A stretch of DNA of 64,000 nucleotides from Isoptericola chiayiensis (GTDB taxonomy: Bacteria > Actinomycetota > Actinomycetes > Actinomycetales > Cellulomonadaceae), in contig NZ_JABEZT010000005.1 in NCBI RefSeq assembly GCF_013149805.1, positions 148,420 through 212,419 of the forward strand, given 5' to 3'. A model generated the notes under the pieces. It did no database searches. It had not been told where the DNA came from and saw only the letters and a list, made by a program, of their open reading frames with translations. Shown here piece after piece: positions 43,815-52,515 of this stretch (position 1 is its first letter; every line of letters begins with the position of its first letter). The position numbers were made by a program, and so were the translations under genes.

Positions 43815-44705
43815 TCATCCCTTCACCGCGCCCTGCAGTCCGTTGACGATGCGCTTCTGCATCGCGAGGAAGAACACCAGCGCCGGGATCATGGCGAGGG
43901 TGGTGAAGGCGAAGACGCCGGCGGTGTCGGAGGAGTGCTCGGAGGAGAAGTCGGCGACGCCGAGCGGCAACGTCTTCATGTCGCCCTGCAGCAGCAGCAG
44001 CGGCAGCAGGTAGGCGTTCCACGACCCGACGAAAGCCAGCACGCCGACCGTCACCATGCCCGGTCCGGACAGGGGGATCAGGATCCTCCAGAAGAACCCG
44101 ATCCGGCTGGTGCCGTCGAGCTGGGCCGCCTCCTCGAGCTCCTTCGGCAGCGCCTTGAGGAAGGGACGCAGGATGACCACCGTCATCGGCAGCGCGAACG
44201 CCGCCTGGGGCAGGGCGACCCCCCACCAGGTGTTGCCCAGCCCGAAGTTCTGCGTGAGCAGGATGAACAGCGGGACGACGGCGACCGTGGCCGGGAACAG
44301 CAGCCCCGCGACGAACACCATGAACAGCACCTCGCGCCCCTTGAAGGCGTAGCGCGCCAGCGGGTAGGCGGCCATGACGCCGAAGACGACGACGATCGCC
44401 GTGGTGACGACGGCCACGACCACGGAGTTCAGCGTGTACTGCCAGAACGACGGGTCGGTGACGACACCGGTGTAGTTGGAGAAGATCCAGGGATCCGGCA
44501 GGGACGCCGGGGCGTCGGCGAGCTGGGCGTTGCTGCGGAACCCGCCGAGCACGCCGTAGACCACGGGTCCGAGCGTCGCGCAGACCACCAGGAAGGCCAC
44601 CGCGTAGACGACCGGGTTGCCGCCCTGGAACCTGCCCGCGCTGCCACGACGGCGGCGGCTCGGCGCCGTCGTCGGCGTGGCGGGCGTCTGGGTCGACGTG
44701 GTCAT
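43815..44705 (-). CDS. Carbohydrate ABC transporter permease (MalG-type)
   Basis: 296 residues, ATG at 44705 sharing one base with the preceding permease stop (TGATG). Six membrane helices and the inner-membrane EAA loop (KALPKELEEAAQLDGTSRIGFFWRILIPLSGPG) that contacts the ATPase. Second transmembrane subunit of a CUT1-type sugar importer. No ATPase gene is in the cassette, so a shared MsiK-like ATPase elsewhere is expected, as is common in actinobacteria. Confidence 0.94.
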   Translation of the reverse strand: MTTSTQTPATPTTAPSRRRRGSAGRFQGGNPVVYAVAFLVVCATLGPVVYGVLGGFRSNAQLADAPASLPDPWIFSNYTGVVTDPSFWQYTLNSVVVAVVTTAIVVVFGVMAAYPLARYAFKGREVLFMVFVAGLLFPATVAVVPLFILLTQNFGLGNTWWGVALPQAAFALPMTVVILRPFLKALPKELEEAAQLDGTSRIGFFWRILIPLSGPGMVTVGVLAFVGSWNAYLLPLLLLQGDMKTLPLGVADFSSEHSSDTAGVFAFTTLAMIPALVFFLAMQKRIVNGLQGAVKG

Positions 44706-45727
44706 CACGCCACCCCCTTCGCGTCTCGGCGCAGGATGAGTCGTTGGTAGAGCACCGCCATGACCAGCGCGATCAGGAAGAGCACCACGGAGGCGGCGCC
44801 GGCGATGCCGAAGTTGTTGCTGCGGGTGCCCTCGTTGACGAGGAAGATCGCCATCGTGCTGGTGGCGTTGGCCGGCCCGCCCTTGGTGAGGATCCAGACC
44901 ATGTCGAACAGCTGCAGCGAACCGATCATCGACAGGAACCCCCAGGTGCGGATCGTGGGCCCCAGCAGCGGCACGGTGATCCTGCGCTGCACCTGCCACC
45001 ACGAGGCGCCGTCGAGCTGGGCCGCCTCGTACAGCTCCTCGGGCACGCCCTGGAGCCCGGCGAGGAAGAGGATCACGGCCAGGCCGAGGTACTTCCACGT
45101 CAGGATGGCCATCACGGTCCACAGGGCCAGGTCCGGGTCGCCGAGCCAGCCCTGCGCGGGCGGCTCCAGGCCGACCGACTGCAGGATGGTGTCGAGCACG
45201 CCGTAGTAGGGCTGCAGCAGCTGGAACCAGACCACCCCGGCCACGACCTCCGCGAGGACGTAGGGGACGAAGATGATGGTGCGCAGCGCACCCTGCCCCC
45301 ACATCCTGCGGTTGAGCAGCAGCGCGATCGCCAGGCCCAGCGGGAGCTGGATCGCGATGGACAGCACCACGATGACGAGGTTGTTGACCAGCGAACCGAC
45401 GAACACGTCGTCGGTGAGCACGGACACGTAGTTCGCCAGCCCGACGAAGTCCACCAGCGGACCGCGGCCGTTCCAGCGGAAGGCCGACATCTGCACGGCC
45501 GTGATGACCGGCCAGACCACGAACAGGGCGAGCATCGCGAGGGCCGGCGCCACGAAGAAGGCGATCTCCAGACGCTTGCGGAGCTTCGAGTCCGCCGCCC
45601 GCCGACCCCCGCCCGGACGTCCGGCTGCCGGGCGACCCTGACGGGTCGCGCCGGCAGCCGGACCGGTGGAGGTGGCAGGCGACGCGGGTGCCGTCGTGAC
45701 GGCTGCGTCGTCTGCCATCCCGGTCAC
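44705..45727 (-). CDS. Carbohydrate ABC transporter permease (MalF-type)
   Basis: 340 residues from a GTG at 45727 that overlaps the binding-protein stop by 4 nt (an ATG three codons on is an alternative). Cytoplasmic N-terminus of ~55 residues, six helices and the EAA loop GVPEELYEAAQLDGASWWQVQRRITVPLLGPT. Pairs with the downstream MalG-type subunit. Confidence 0.94.
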   Translation of the reverse strand: MTGMADDAAVTTAPASPATSTGPAAGATRQGRPAAGRPGGGRRAADSKLRKRLEIAFFVAPALAMLALFVVWPVITAVQMSAFRWNGRGPLVDFVGLANYVSVLTDDVFVGSLVNNLVIVVLSIAIQLPLGLAIALLLNRRMWGQGALRTIIFVPYVLAEVVAGVVWFQLLQPYYGVLDTILQSVGLEPPAQGWLGDPDLALWTVMAILTWKYLGLAVILFLAGLQGVPEELYEAAQLDGASWWQVQRRITVPLLGPTIRTWGFLSMIGSLQLFDMVWILTKGGPANATSTMAIFLVNEGTRSNNFGIAGAASVVLFLIALVMAVLYQRLILRRDAKGVA

Positions 45728-47058
45728 CCCTGCGACGCCGCAGCGTCTTCGATGGCGTCCACGACGTCCTGCGGACCGGACTCGCCGGCGAACAGCAGGG
45801 CGATCTCGTCGTTCATCGCGCCGCCCACGGACTGGCCGAGGCGGGTGTCCAGGTAGAGCTGGGTCTCGCCACCGCCGTCGCGGACGGGGATGAGCTGGGC
45901 CAGCGTCTCGTTGGACAGCGAGCCGGTCGCCGCCGGGTTGGTCGGCAGGCCCATGTCGAGCTCGGCGAAGCCCTGCTGGACCTCGTCGGAGAGCAGGTAC
46001 GCGGCGAAGTCGACCGCGGCGTCCGGGGCGTCCTGGGACACGGCCCAGGCGTCACCGCCACCCATCTGGTCGGCGGGGTCGCCGGCCTGGCCGTCGAACG
46101 TCGGGAACGCGAACCAGCCCATCCAGTCGGGCACCTGCTCGTCCTCGCGCAGTCCGCCGACCACGCCGGGCTCCCAGTGACCCGCGAGCTCCATGCCCAC
46201 CTTCTCGGAGGCGAGCAGGCCGGACGCCGACGTCGGGCCGGACTGCGCGGCCGTGGCCAGGAAGCCCGGGTTGAAGGGCTCCTTGTCCAGGATGGCCTGC
46301 ACGTCCTCGCCGGCCTTCAGGAAGCACTCGTCGGAGTAGTCGCCGGTCTCGATGGCGGTCTCGACGGTCTCGAACTCGCACTCGCGCACGACGCCGTAGT
46401 ACCAGTAGTGCGCCGCGGGCCACTTGTCGCCGGCGCCGACGGAGATCGGGTCGATCCCGGCGGCCTGGAGCTGGTCGACGTATCCGGAGAACTCCTCGAA
46501 CGTGGGGTCCGGGGAGACGTCGTCGATCCCGGCCTCGGCGAACAGGTCCTTGTTGTACCAGAAGCCGACGATGCCCATGGAGAAGGGCAGGGCGTAGACC
46601 TGGTCGTCGATCGTGTACTGGCCGGTGAACGCCGAGATCGTGTCGATCGTGTCGGCGGCGTCGTCGGTGAGGTCGCGCAGCAGCCCGGCGTCGACGTCGT
46701 TCTGCAGCTCGCCGCCGCCCCGGCTCATGAACACGTCCGGGACGTCGGTGCCGGCCTGCATGGCGGCCTGGAGCTTGGTGACCATGTCCTCGTGCTGCAT
46801 GGCCTCGACCTGGACGGTCACCCCGGGGTTCGCCTCGGCGAAGTCCGCGGCGACCTGGTCGTAGTACTCCTTGCCCTCCCCCGTGTTGGAGTTGTGCCAC
46901 CACTCGAGGGTGACGTCGCCGCCGGCGTCCTCGGTGCTGGTGCCCTCGGTGTCCGCCGTGTCCTGGTCGGCCGTGCCCTGCCCTGCGCAGGCCGTCGCGA
47001 GCATCGCCACGGTCGCGCCGAGGGCGATGGCAGTCGCTCCTCGCTGTGTCCTCGTCAT
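45724..47058 (-). CDS. Sugar ABC transporter solute-binding lipoprotein
   Basis: 444 residues. Lipoprotein signal peptide with lipobox LATAC (Cys24), then a Thr/Asp/Glu linker and a family-1 extracellular binding domain (VTLEWWHNSNTGEGKEYYDQVAADFAEANPGVTV..., PFSMGIVGFWYNKDLFAEAGI, aromatic residues for sugar stacking in WPAAHYWYYGVV). First gene of the importer-GH3 operon. It would capture oligosaccharides at the membrane surface; the ligand is probably the substrate of the GH3 enzyme. Confidence 0.94.
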   Translation of the reverse strand: MTRTQRGATAIALGATVAMLATACAGQGTADQDTADTEGTSTEDAGGDVTLEWWHNSNTGEGKEYYDQVAADFAEANPGVTVQVEAMQHEDMVTKLQAAMQAGTDVPDVFMSRGGGELQNDVDAGLLRDLTDDAADTIDTISAFTGQYTIDDQVYALPFSMGIVGFWYNKDLFAEAGIDDVSPDPTFEEFSGYVDQLQAAGIDPISVGAGDKWPAAHYWYYGVVRECEFETVETAIETGDYSDECFLKAGEDVQAILDKEPFNPGFLATAAQSGPTSASGLLASEKVGMELAGHWEPGVVGGLREDEQVPDWMGWFAFPTFDGQAGDPADQMGGGDAWAVSQDAPDAAVDFAAYLLSDEVQQGFAELDMGLPTNPAATGSLSNETLAQLIPVRDGGGETQLYLDTRLGQSVGGAMNDEIALLFAGESGPQDVVDAIEDAAASQG

Positions 47059-47157
47059 CGTGGATCCCCTTGGTCGTCATCGACTCGTCGAAGTGAACGC
47101 GGTGAGCCCCTCCGGCCACCGACGGCACCACTGTGGCACCGCGGGCCGACGTTCGTC

Positions 47158-47177
47158 AATCGTTTTCGATAACGGTT
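47158..47177. promoter_or_regulatory. LacI-type operator between the transporter operon and its regulator
   Basis: AATCGTTTTCGATAACGGTT is an imperfect inverted repeat centred on TC/GA with 8 of 10 symmetric positions. It lies 100 bp upstream of the binding-protein start and 56 bp upstream of the divergent LacI start. The position and CG-containing centre fit repression of both units by the LacI-type protein. Confidence 0.6.
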
Positions 47178-47232
47178 TCGACACGACAGCCGCCGCCACC
47201 GCGCGAGCCCCCGCAGCGGATACCCTCGTGCT

Positions 47233-48324
47233 GTGAGCACCGCCGCCGACCCGCCCGCCGCGGGTCCCACGACCAGCCCGCCGACCGGTCGGGTGACGAT
47301 CTCCGACGTCGCGCGCGTCGCCGGGGTCTCGGTCGCGACCGTCTCGAAGGTCGTCAACAACCGCTACGGCGTCGCGGCGTCCACCGCCGAGCGGGTCCTC
47401 GCCGTCGTCGGCGAGCTCGGCTACGAATCCTCCCTGGTCGCCCGCAGCCTGCGGCGGCAGTCCACCAACGTCGTCGGCGTGCTGGTCGCCGAGTTCGAGC
47501 CGTACTCGACCGAGCTGCTCAAGGGGATCTCGTCGGCCGTCGGCGGCACCGGCTACGAGCTGCTCGCCTACAGCGGCGGGTCCGACGGCGGCGTGCCCGG
47601 CGGGTGGGAGCGCCGCTCGCTGTCCCGGCTCGCCGGCACCCTCATCGACGCCGCGATCGTCGTCACCCCCACGATGGTGATGTCCGAGGCCAACGGTATC
47701 CCCGTCGTCGCCGTCGACCCGCACACCGGCCCCGAGGGCACCCACACCGTCGACTCCGACAACGTCACCGGCGCCCGGGAGGCCGTGGAGCACCTGCTCG
47801 GGCTCGGGCACCGCCGCATCGCCCACCTGGGCGGACGCTCCGACCTGCAGTCCGCCCGGCTGCGCGAGCTCGGCTACCGCGAGGCGCTCGAGGCCGCCGG
47901 CATCGCCGTCGACCCCGACCTGGTCCGCGTGGGCGGCTACCGGCCCGACACCGCCGACACCCCGGCGCGCGAGCTCCTCACGGCGTCCGGCGCCGAGCGG
48001 CCCACCGCCGTGTTCGCCGCCAACGACCTCTCCGCCATCCACCTGATGGAGGTCGCCGCCGAGCTCGGCATCCGGGTGCCGCAGGACCTGTCCGTCGTCG
48101 GCTTCGACAACGTCCCCGAGTCGATGACCACCACCCCGGCGCTCACCACCGTCGCCCAGCCGCTGCACCAGATGGGCGCCGAGGCCCTGCGGATGGTCCT
48201 CGACCTGCTCGGCGGGACGCCCCGCGAGCAGCACCTGCGCCTGCCGACCTCGCTCGTCGTCCGCGGCAGCACCGCCCCGCCCCCGAGCCCTCCTCCCGAG
48301 GTAGGCAACTCCTCCGCGACGTAG
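47233..48324 (+). CDS. LacI-family transcriptional regulator of the sugar cassette
   Basis: 363 residues from a GTG at 47233. HTH and hinge: VTISDVARVAGVSVATVSKVVNNRYGVAASTAERVLAVVGELGYE..LVARSLR; effector domain periplasmic-binding-like (NVVGVLVAEFEPYSTELLKGI ... VFAANDLSAIHLMEVAAELG ... DLSVVGFDNVPES). Divergent from the ABC/GH3 operon. Its last codons (EVGNSSAT and stop) are encoded by the first unit of the 48.3-kb repeat array, so the array has set the C-terminus. Confidence 0.94.
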   Translation: MSTAADPPAAGPTTSPPTGRVTISDVARVAGVSVATVSKVVNNRYGVAASTAERVLAVVGELGYESSLVARSLRRQSTNVVGVLVAEFEPYSTELLKGISSAVGGTGYELLAYSGGSDGGVPGGWERRSLSRLAGTLIDAAIVVTPTMVMSEANGIPVVAVDPHTGPEGTHTVDSDNVTGAREAVEHLLGLGHRRIAHLGGRSDLQSARLRELGYREALEAAGIAVDPDLVRVGGYRPDTADTPARELLTASGAERPTAVFAANDLSAIHLMEVAAELGIRVPQDLSVVGFDNVPESMTTTPALTTVAQPLHQMGAEALRMVLDLLGGTPREQHLRLPTSLVVRGSTAPPPSPPPEVGNSSAT

Positions 48325-48568
48325 AACCGCACGCCGACGTAGGCAACGTTCCCGCGACGTAGGCAACGTTTCCGCGAGGTAGGCGACCCCGGGCGGATTC
48401 TTCGGCCGGGCGGGACCGCTCGTCGCGCGGTCCGACGTCGGACCGACCGGCGCTCGCCTACCTCACGGCCCGCTGGTCTACCTCGCCGCAAAGTTGCCTA
48501 CCTCAGCGAGAATTTGCCTACGTCGCGCAGAGATCGCCTACGTCGGCGAGAAATTGCCTACCTCGCGG
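48297..48568. repeat. Eleven-unit 20-bp-period array, right border of the sugar cassette
   Basis: Forward units have GTAGG or GTAGA at 48301, 48321, 48339, 48359 and 48379; reverse units have [CT]CTAC at 48458, 48478, 48498, 48518, 48538 and 48558, exactly 20 bp apart. The core is about 12 conserved bases (GCCTACSTCGCG) plus about 8 variable bases. Between the blocks is a ~60-bp centre with GGACCG/CGGTCC dyads. It fills the whole space between the convergent LacI and response-regulator stops. Confidence 0.9.
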
Positions 48569-49225
48569 TCAGACGAGGCGGTACCCCATCCCGCGCACCG
48601 TCTCGATCCGGTCCGCCCCCACCTTCCTGCGCAGGTAGCGCACGTACACGTCCACCACGTTCGACCCGGGGTCGAAGTCGTACCCCCACACCCGCGACAG
48701 GAGCTGTTCGCGCGAGAGCACCCGGCCGGCGTTGGCGAGGAACACCTCGGCCAGCGCGAACTCCCGCGCGGACAGGTCGACCTCGCGCCCGTCGACGGTG
48801 ATCCGCCGCGTGCCCGGGTCGAGGACCAGCCCGCGGTGCTCGAGCACGGCGTGCTCGGCCCGCCCCGGGTCGCGCAGGCGCAGCCGGATCCGCGCGAGCA
48901 GCTCCTCGAACCCGAACGGCTTGGCCATGTAGTCGTCGGCGCCGCCCTCCAGCCCGGACACCCGGTCGGTGATGGAGTCGCGCGCGGTCAGGATGATCAC
49001 CGGCATCGTGCTGCCGGACCCGCGCAGCCTGGAGAGCACCTCGAAGCCGTCGACCTGCGGCAGCCCGATGTCGAGCACCATCAGGTCGAACTCGCCGGCG
49101 AGCGCGTGCTGCACCGCGGACAGCCCGTCGCCCACCACGGTCGGGACGAACCCGTGGGCCTTGAGCCCCTTGCGGATGAACTGGGCGATGCGGTCCTCGT
49201 CCTCGGCCACCAGGATGCGGCTCAT
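48569..49225 (-). CDS. OmpR-family response regulator
   Basis: 218 residues. Receiver domain with acceptor Asp52 (DLMVLDIGLPQVDG) and Lys in YMAKPFGFEELLARI; winged-helix C-terminus (LVLDPGTRRITVDGREVDLSAREFALAEVFL...VLSREQLLSRVWGYDFDPGSNVVDVYVRYLRRKVG). The start overlaps the kinase stop by 4 nt. Probably controls the two SAQ-repeat genes, which have direct-repeat operators suited to this family (inference). Confidence 0.95.
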   Translation of the reverse strand: MSRILVAEDEDRIAQFIRKGLKAHGFVPTVVGDGLSAVQHALAGEFDLMVLDIGLPQVDGFEVLSRLRGSGSTMPVIILTARDSITDRVSGLEGGADDYMAKPFGFEELLARIRLRLRDPGRAEHAVLEHRGLVLDPGTRRITVDGREVDLSAREFALAEVFLANAGRVLSREQLLSRVWGYDFDPGSNVVDVYVRYLRRKVGADRIETVRGMGYRLV

Positions 49226-50703
49226 CGGGTCTCCTCGGGGGTGCGGTCGGGGGCGACGACGGCGGCCGGCCAGGTGAGCGTCACGCGCAGGCCGGGTGCC
49301 GCCCCGGTCGGGTCGCCGCGCGTCGCCGCGACGGTACCGTCGTGGCCGGCCGCGATGGCCGCGACGATGGCGAGGCCCAGCCCGGATCCCCGCTCCCCCG
49401 TGGCGTCGACGCGGACGAACCGTTCGAAGATGCGGTCCAGCTCGGCCTCGGGGACGCCCGGTCCCTCGTCGCGCAGCCACAGCACGGCGGTCCCGTCGCG
49501 CACGGCGCTGCCGAGGGCCACCCGGGTCCCGGGCGGGGTGTACTTCACGGCGTTGTCGGCGAGCTGCAGCAGCGCCTGCGTGAGCCGCTGCTCGTCGCCG
49601 CGCACGGTCGCCTCGGCGCGCTCGTCGACGAGCCAGGTGCGGTCCCCCAGGGCGCGGGCCTTGTCGTGCAGGTCGTCGGTGAGCCGGCCGAGGTCCACCT
49701 GCCCGACCTGCACGAAGTCGGGCCGGTCCGCCTTGGCGAGCAGGACGAGGTCTTCGACGATGCGGCTCATCCGCTCGGTCTCGTCGAGCAGCAGGGCCCG
49801 GGTCTCGGCGACGTCCTGCGCGTCGTCGGGGTCGAGCAGCTCGAGGTGACCGCGCAGCACCGTCAGCGGGGTGCGCAGCTCGTGACCGGCATCGTCCAGG
49901 AACTGGCGCTGCGCGTCGAAGGCGTCCGAGACCCGGTCGAGCATGGTGTTGAACGCCCGGCCCAGGGAGGCGACGTCGTCGTCTCCCGTCACGGGCGCCC
50001 GCCGCGTCAGGTCGTCCCCGCCGACCTGCTGGGCCGTCGCGGCCAGCAGCTCGAGCGGCCGCAGCAGCCGCCCGGCCACGACCCAGCCGACCGCGCCGAC
50101 CAGCAGCAGCACCGCCACCGACACCAGCGCGAACGTCTGCCGCAGCGCCAGCTGGGACGCGAGCGCCATGTCGGTGCCGATCCCGACCACGTAGGTGCCG
50201 TGGTCGTCGCTGCCGGTGACGCTCACCGGGACCGCGGCCACGTCCATCCGGCCCACCTCGGTGTCGATCCAGCGCTGGGAGACGCGGGAGGCGTCCGGGG
50301 GGATCGAGTCGACGAGGTCGCGCAGCGCCGGGTCGTCGACGACGGGCCGCGCCCACTGCGGGGAGTAGAGCTGCGGCTCCCCGGCGACGAACGTGACGAG
50401 CATCTGGTCCGGACCGGGCACGTTGCGTTCGATGGCGACCTGCAGCAGCTCGGCGACGCCGGTGAAGGGGTCACCGGTGGCGGGGTCCACGCCCCGGGTG
50501 GCCAGTACCCGGAACTCCTCGACCTCCTGGTCGAGCTCGTCCTCGACCCGGTCGACGATCCCCTGGGTCTGGATGGCGTCGGTGACGGTCCACGTGACCG
50601 CCAGCCCGAGGGCCGACATCGCCAGGACGGACGCCAGCACCTTGGTCCGGACGGACAGCGCCCCGAAGGGGTGCCGCCACGTCCAGCGGTGGGGTCCGCT
50701 CAC
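49222..50703 (-). CDS. Sensor histidine kinase, EnvZ/MprB type
   Basis: 493 residues from a GTG at 50703 overlapping the phosphotransferase stop (GTGA). One helix near 20-40, a ~110-residue extracytoplasmic sensor, a second helix (LVSVAVLLLVGAVGWVVAG), HAMP, then FLDDAGHELRTPLTVLRGHLE with the phosphorylated His, and HATPase_c with QLADNAVKYTP, DEGPGVP and GSGLGLAIV. Works with the downstream OmpR-type regulator. Confidence 0.94.
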   Translation of the reverse strand: MSGPHRWTWRHPFGALSVRTKVLASVLAMSALGLAVTWTVTDAIQTQGIVDRVEDELDQEVEEFRVLATRGVDPATGDPFTGVAELLQVAIERNVPGPDQMLVTFVAGEPQLYSPQWARPVVDDPALRDLVDSIPPDASRVSQRWIDTEVGRMDVAAVPVSVTGSDDHGTYVVGIGTDMALASQLALRQTFALVSVAVLLLVGAVGWVVAGRLLRPLELLAATAQQVGGDDLTRRAPVTGDDDVASLGRAFNTMLDRVSDAFDAQRQFLDDAGHELRTPLTVLRGHLELLDPDDAQDVAETRALLLDETERMSRIVEDLVLLAKADRPDFVQVGQVDLGRLTDDLHDKARALGDRTWLVDERAEATVRGDEQRLTQALLQLADNAVKYTPPGTRVALGSAVRDGTAVLWLRDEGPGVPEAELDRIFERFVRVDATGERGSGLGLAIVAAIAAGHDGTVAATRGDPTGAAPGLRVTLTWPAAVVAPDRTPEETR

Positions 50704-51914
50704 CCGGGTGCCCCGGTGAGCCAGTGCTCGACGGCGTCCAGCCGCCGCGACGTCTGCGCCGGCCAGTCGGCCTCCTGCACACGGTGCGGGCCGGTCGCCA
50801 GCGACAGCAGCACGCCCGCGACGCGCGCGGACAGCTCGGTGGGGTCGACGACGCCGCAGAACCCGGCCGCGTACTCGCGCGCGAGCCCGCGCAGCCGTTC
50901 GGCGTCCCAGCCGCGCAGCAGCGACAGGGTCTCCAGGTGCGCCACCAGGCACGCCAGGTCGTCCGCCCGCCTGCCGGGACCGGCGGAGTCGACGTCGAGC
51001 AGCCCTGTGATCCGGCCCGACTCCAGCATGACCTGCGCCTCGTACAGGTCGCCGTGGGTGGGCTCGTCGGCCGTCAGCCCGGAGATGCGGTCGCCGACGA
51101 CGGCGGCCAGGTGGGCGGCGCGGCCCGCCTCGGCGGGCAGCGCGGCACCGATGACCGAGGCGTAGTGCCCGGCGTTCTCGCTCCAGGACGTGCGGCGGGG
51201 CAGCAGGGCGACCTCGTCGGGGAGCCGGTCGAGCATCCCGACCACCTCCGCCGCCGTCGGGACGGCACCGCCGTCGCGTACCGCGTGGCGCATGGACTCG
51301 CCGGCCAGCGGTGCGATGACGAGCAGCCCGTCCGCGTTGCGCCCCAACGGCTTGGGCACCGGGAGCCCGGCACCGGCCAGGAGCGCGTGCCGCTCGTGCA
51401 GGTCGTCGACCTTGTCGGGCCGCACGACCTTGAGGAACACCCGGGCCCCCGGCGTGCTCGCCTCGATGACGGCACGCCGGGTCGGACGGTAGGCGCGCAC
51501 CCGCAGCGTCACCGGACCGCGCGCGACCTCCGGCACCCCGAGGTCCCCGAGGAGCGTCGCGACCGACTCCGCGTCGTAGGCGGTGGCCAGCGCCGGCAGC
51601 GCCGGATCACCGGGGAACCGCCACACGGCGACCGCGTGCTCGCCGTCGTCGAGCGTCAGCACCCCGGGCACCTGCTGGTCCCCCGGTCGGCCGAGCGACG
51701 CGCCCAGCGTCTCGGTGCGCACCGGCGCGTCGACGCCACCGTCGGACGCCCAGCGGACGCGGGCCCGGTAGGCCACGGTCGTGGACCGTCCCGGACGGTG
51801 GTCGACCTGCCGCACCGACCAGTCGACGAGCTCACCCCCGGCGGTCGACACCGCGGTGGCCAGCAGCTCGGTCGCGTCGGCACCGGTCAGGAGGTCCAGG
51901 TCGCTCTGTCCCAT
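50700..51914 (-). CDS. Aminoglycoside phosphotransferase-fold (APH) protein
   Basis: 404 residues. Protein-kinase-like fold: catalytic loop EPTHGDLYEAQVML (HGD-x4-Q, with Gln rather than Asn) and metal-binding LLDVDSAGPGRRADDLA. The N-terminal ~130 residues are a beta-rich extension absent from simple APH enzymes. Such actinobacterial proteins phosphorylate small molecules (for example maltose or other sugars) but the substrate here is unknown. It is coupled to the kinase-regulator pair and follows the SAQ genes on the same strand. Confidence 0.8.
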   Translation of the reverse strand: MGQSDLDLLTGADATELLATAVSTAGGELVDWSVRQVDHRPGRSTTVAYRARVRWASDGGVDAPVRTETLGASLGRPGDQQVPGVLTLDDGEHAVAVWRFPGDPALPALATAYDAESVATLLGDLGVPEVARGPVTLRVRAYRPTRRAVIEASTPGARVFLKVVRPDKVDDLHERHALLAGAGLPVPKPLGRNADGLLVIAPLAGESMRHAVRDGGAVPTAAEVVGMLDRLPDEVALLPRRTSWSENAGHYASVIGAALPAEAGRAAHLAAVVGDRISGLTADEPTHGDLYEAQVMLESGRITGLLDVDSAGPGRRADDLACLVAHLETLSLLRGWDAERLRGLAREYAAGFCGVVDPTELSARVAGVLLSLATGPHRVQEADWPAQTSRRLDAVEHWLTGAPG

Positions 51915-51999
51915 CGCACCATCCTCACCAGAACCGGCGCGGAGCGCTCGCTCACCACGCCGGTCCGTCGGTGCCGTCGGTGCCACGGGGCGCGTTCCC

Positions 52000-52383
52000 T
52001 CAGCTCGCCGACTGCGCGGAGCGGGCCGACTGGGCGCTCTGGGCACTCTGGGCGGAGCGGGCGGACTGCGCGCTCTGCGCCGACTGGGCGCTGACCTCGA
52101 GGGCCTGCGGCTCGGCCACCTGCGGCGAGTCCGCGGAGTCGACGGCGGACTCGTCCGGCGAGTCGGCCGACTCCGGCGACGGGTCGGTGACGTCCGGGGC
52201 CGTCGGCGAGACGCCGTCACCGGTCCCGGTCGCGACCTCTCGCTCGGGCAGAGTCACCGCGGCGACGCTCTCCGTCTCCGAGGCCTGGTCGTCCAGACCG
52301 ACGGCGGTGGCGCTCGCGACCCCGACCCCCAGGGCGGCGGCGGTCCCGACGACGATCCAGCGCTTGGTGACGGACGACTTCAT
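52000..52383 (-). CDS. Exported protein ending in Ser-Ala-Gln/Arg triplet repeats (SAQ protein 1)
   Basis: 127 residues; AAGGAG seven bases before the ATG at 52383. MKSSVTKRW and a hydrophobic stretch (VVGTAAALGVGVASATAVGL) form a signal peptide or anchor; then comes an acidic Pro/Ser/Asp segment. The last 30 residues are ten uninterrupted S-A-x triplets, with x = Q or R in a four-triplet higher-order pattern (three Q, one R), ending SAS. It is a paralogue of the next upstream gene (shared MKSSV-KRW start). No family recognised; a surface or wall-associated extended or helical rod is conceivable. Confidence 0.75.
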   Translation of the reverse strand: MKSSVTKRWIVVGTAAALGVGVASATAVGLDDQASETESVAAVTLPEREVATGTGDGVSPTAPDVTDPSPESADSPDESAVDSADSPQVAEPQALEVSAQSAQSAQSARSAQSAQSAQSARSAQSAS

Positions 52384-52441
52384 GATGCTGCTCCTTGATC
52401 CGGTGCCCGCCTCGTGCGGACGAGAACCATCCTGGAACCCT

Positions 52442-52485
52442 CGGATGAGACGTCGGGGAGACGCGGATGAGAGAGCTCTCATCCG
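52442..52485 (-). promoter_or_regulatory. OmpR-type operator upstream of SAQ protein 1
   Basis: TCTCATCCG occurs twice as a direct repeat 22 bp apart in gene orientation (plus-strand copies at 52442 and 52464), with an inverted copy at 52477 that makes a 22-bp palindrome (10-bp arms, 2-bp centre). The proximal copy lies 59 bp before the ATG. The same layout is found before SAQ protein 2. Confidence 0.75.
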
Positions 52486-52515
52486 GCTGCTCGCGCGGGC
52501 CGGCTTCCGGGACGA

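Noticed and set aside
43815-43818. GH3 start at 43818 by ATGA overlap with the permease stop
   Set aside because: The downstream ATG at 43794 has a much better ribosome site (GAAGGAG six bases before it).
48297-48568. CRISPR array
   Set aside because: Units are 20 bp with only ~12 conserved bases, orientation flips in the middle, and no cas genes are present.
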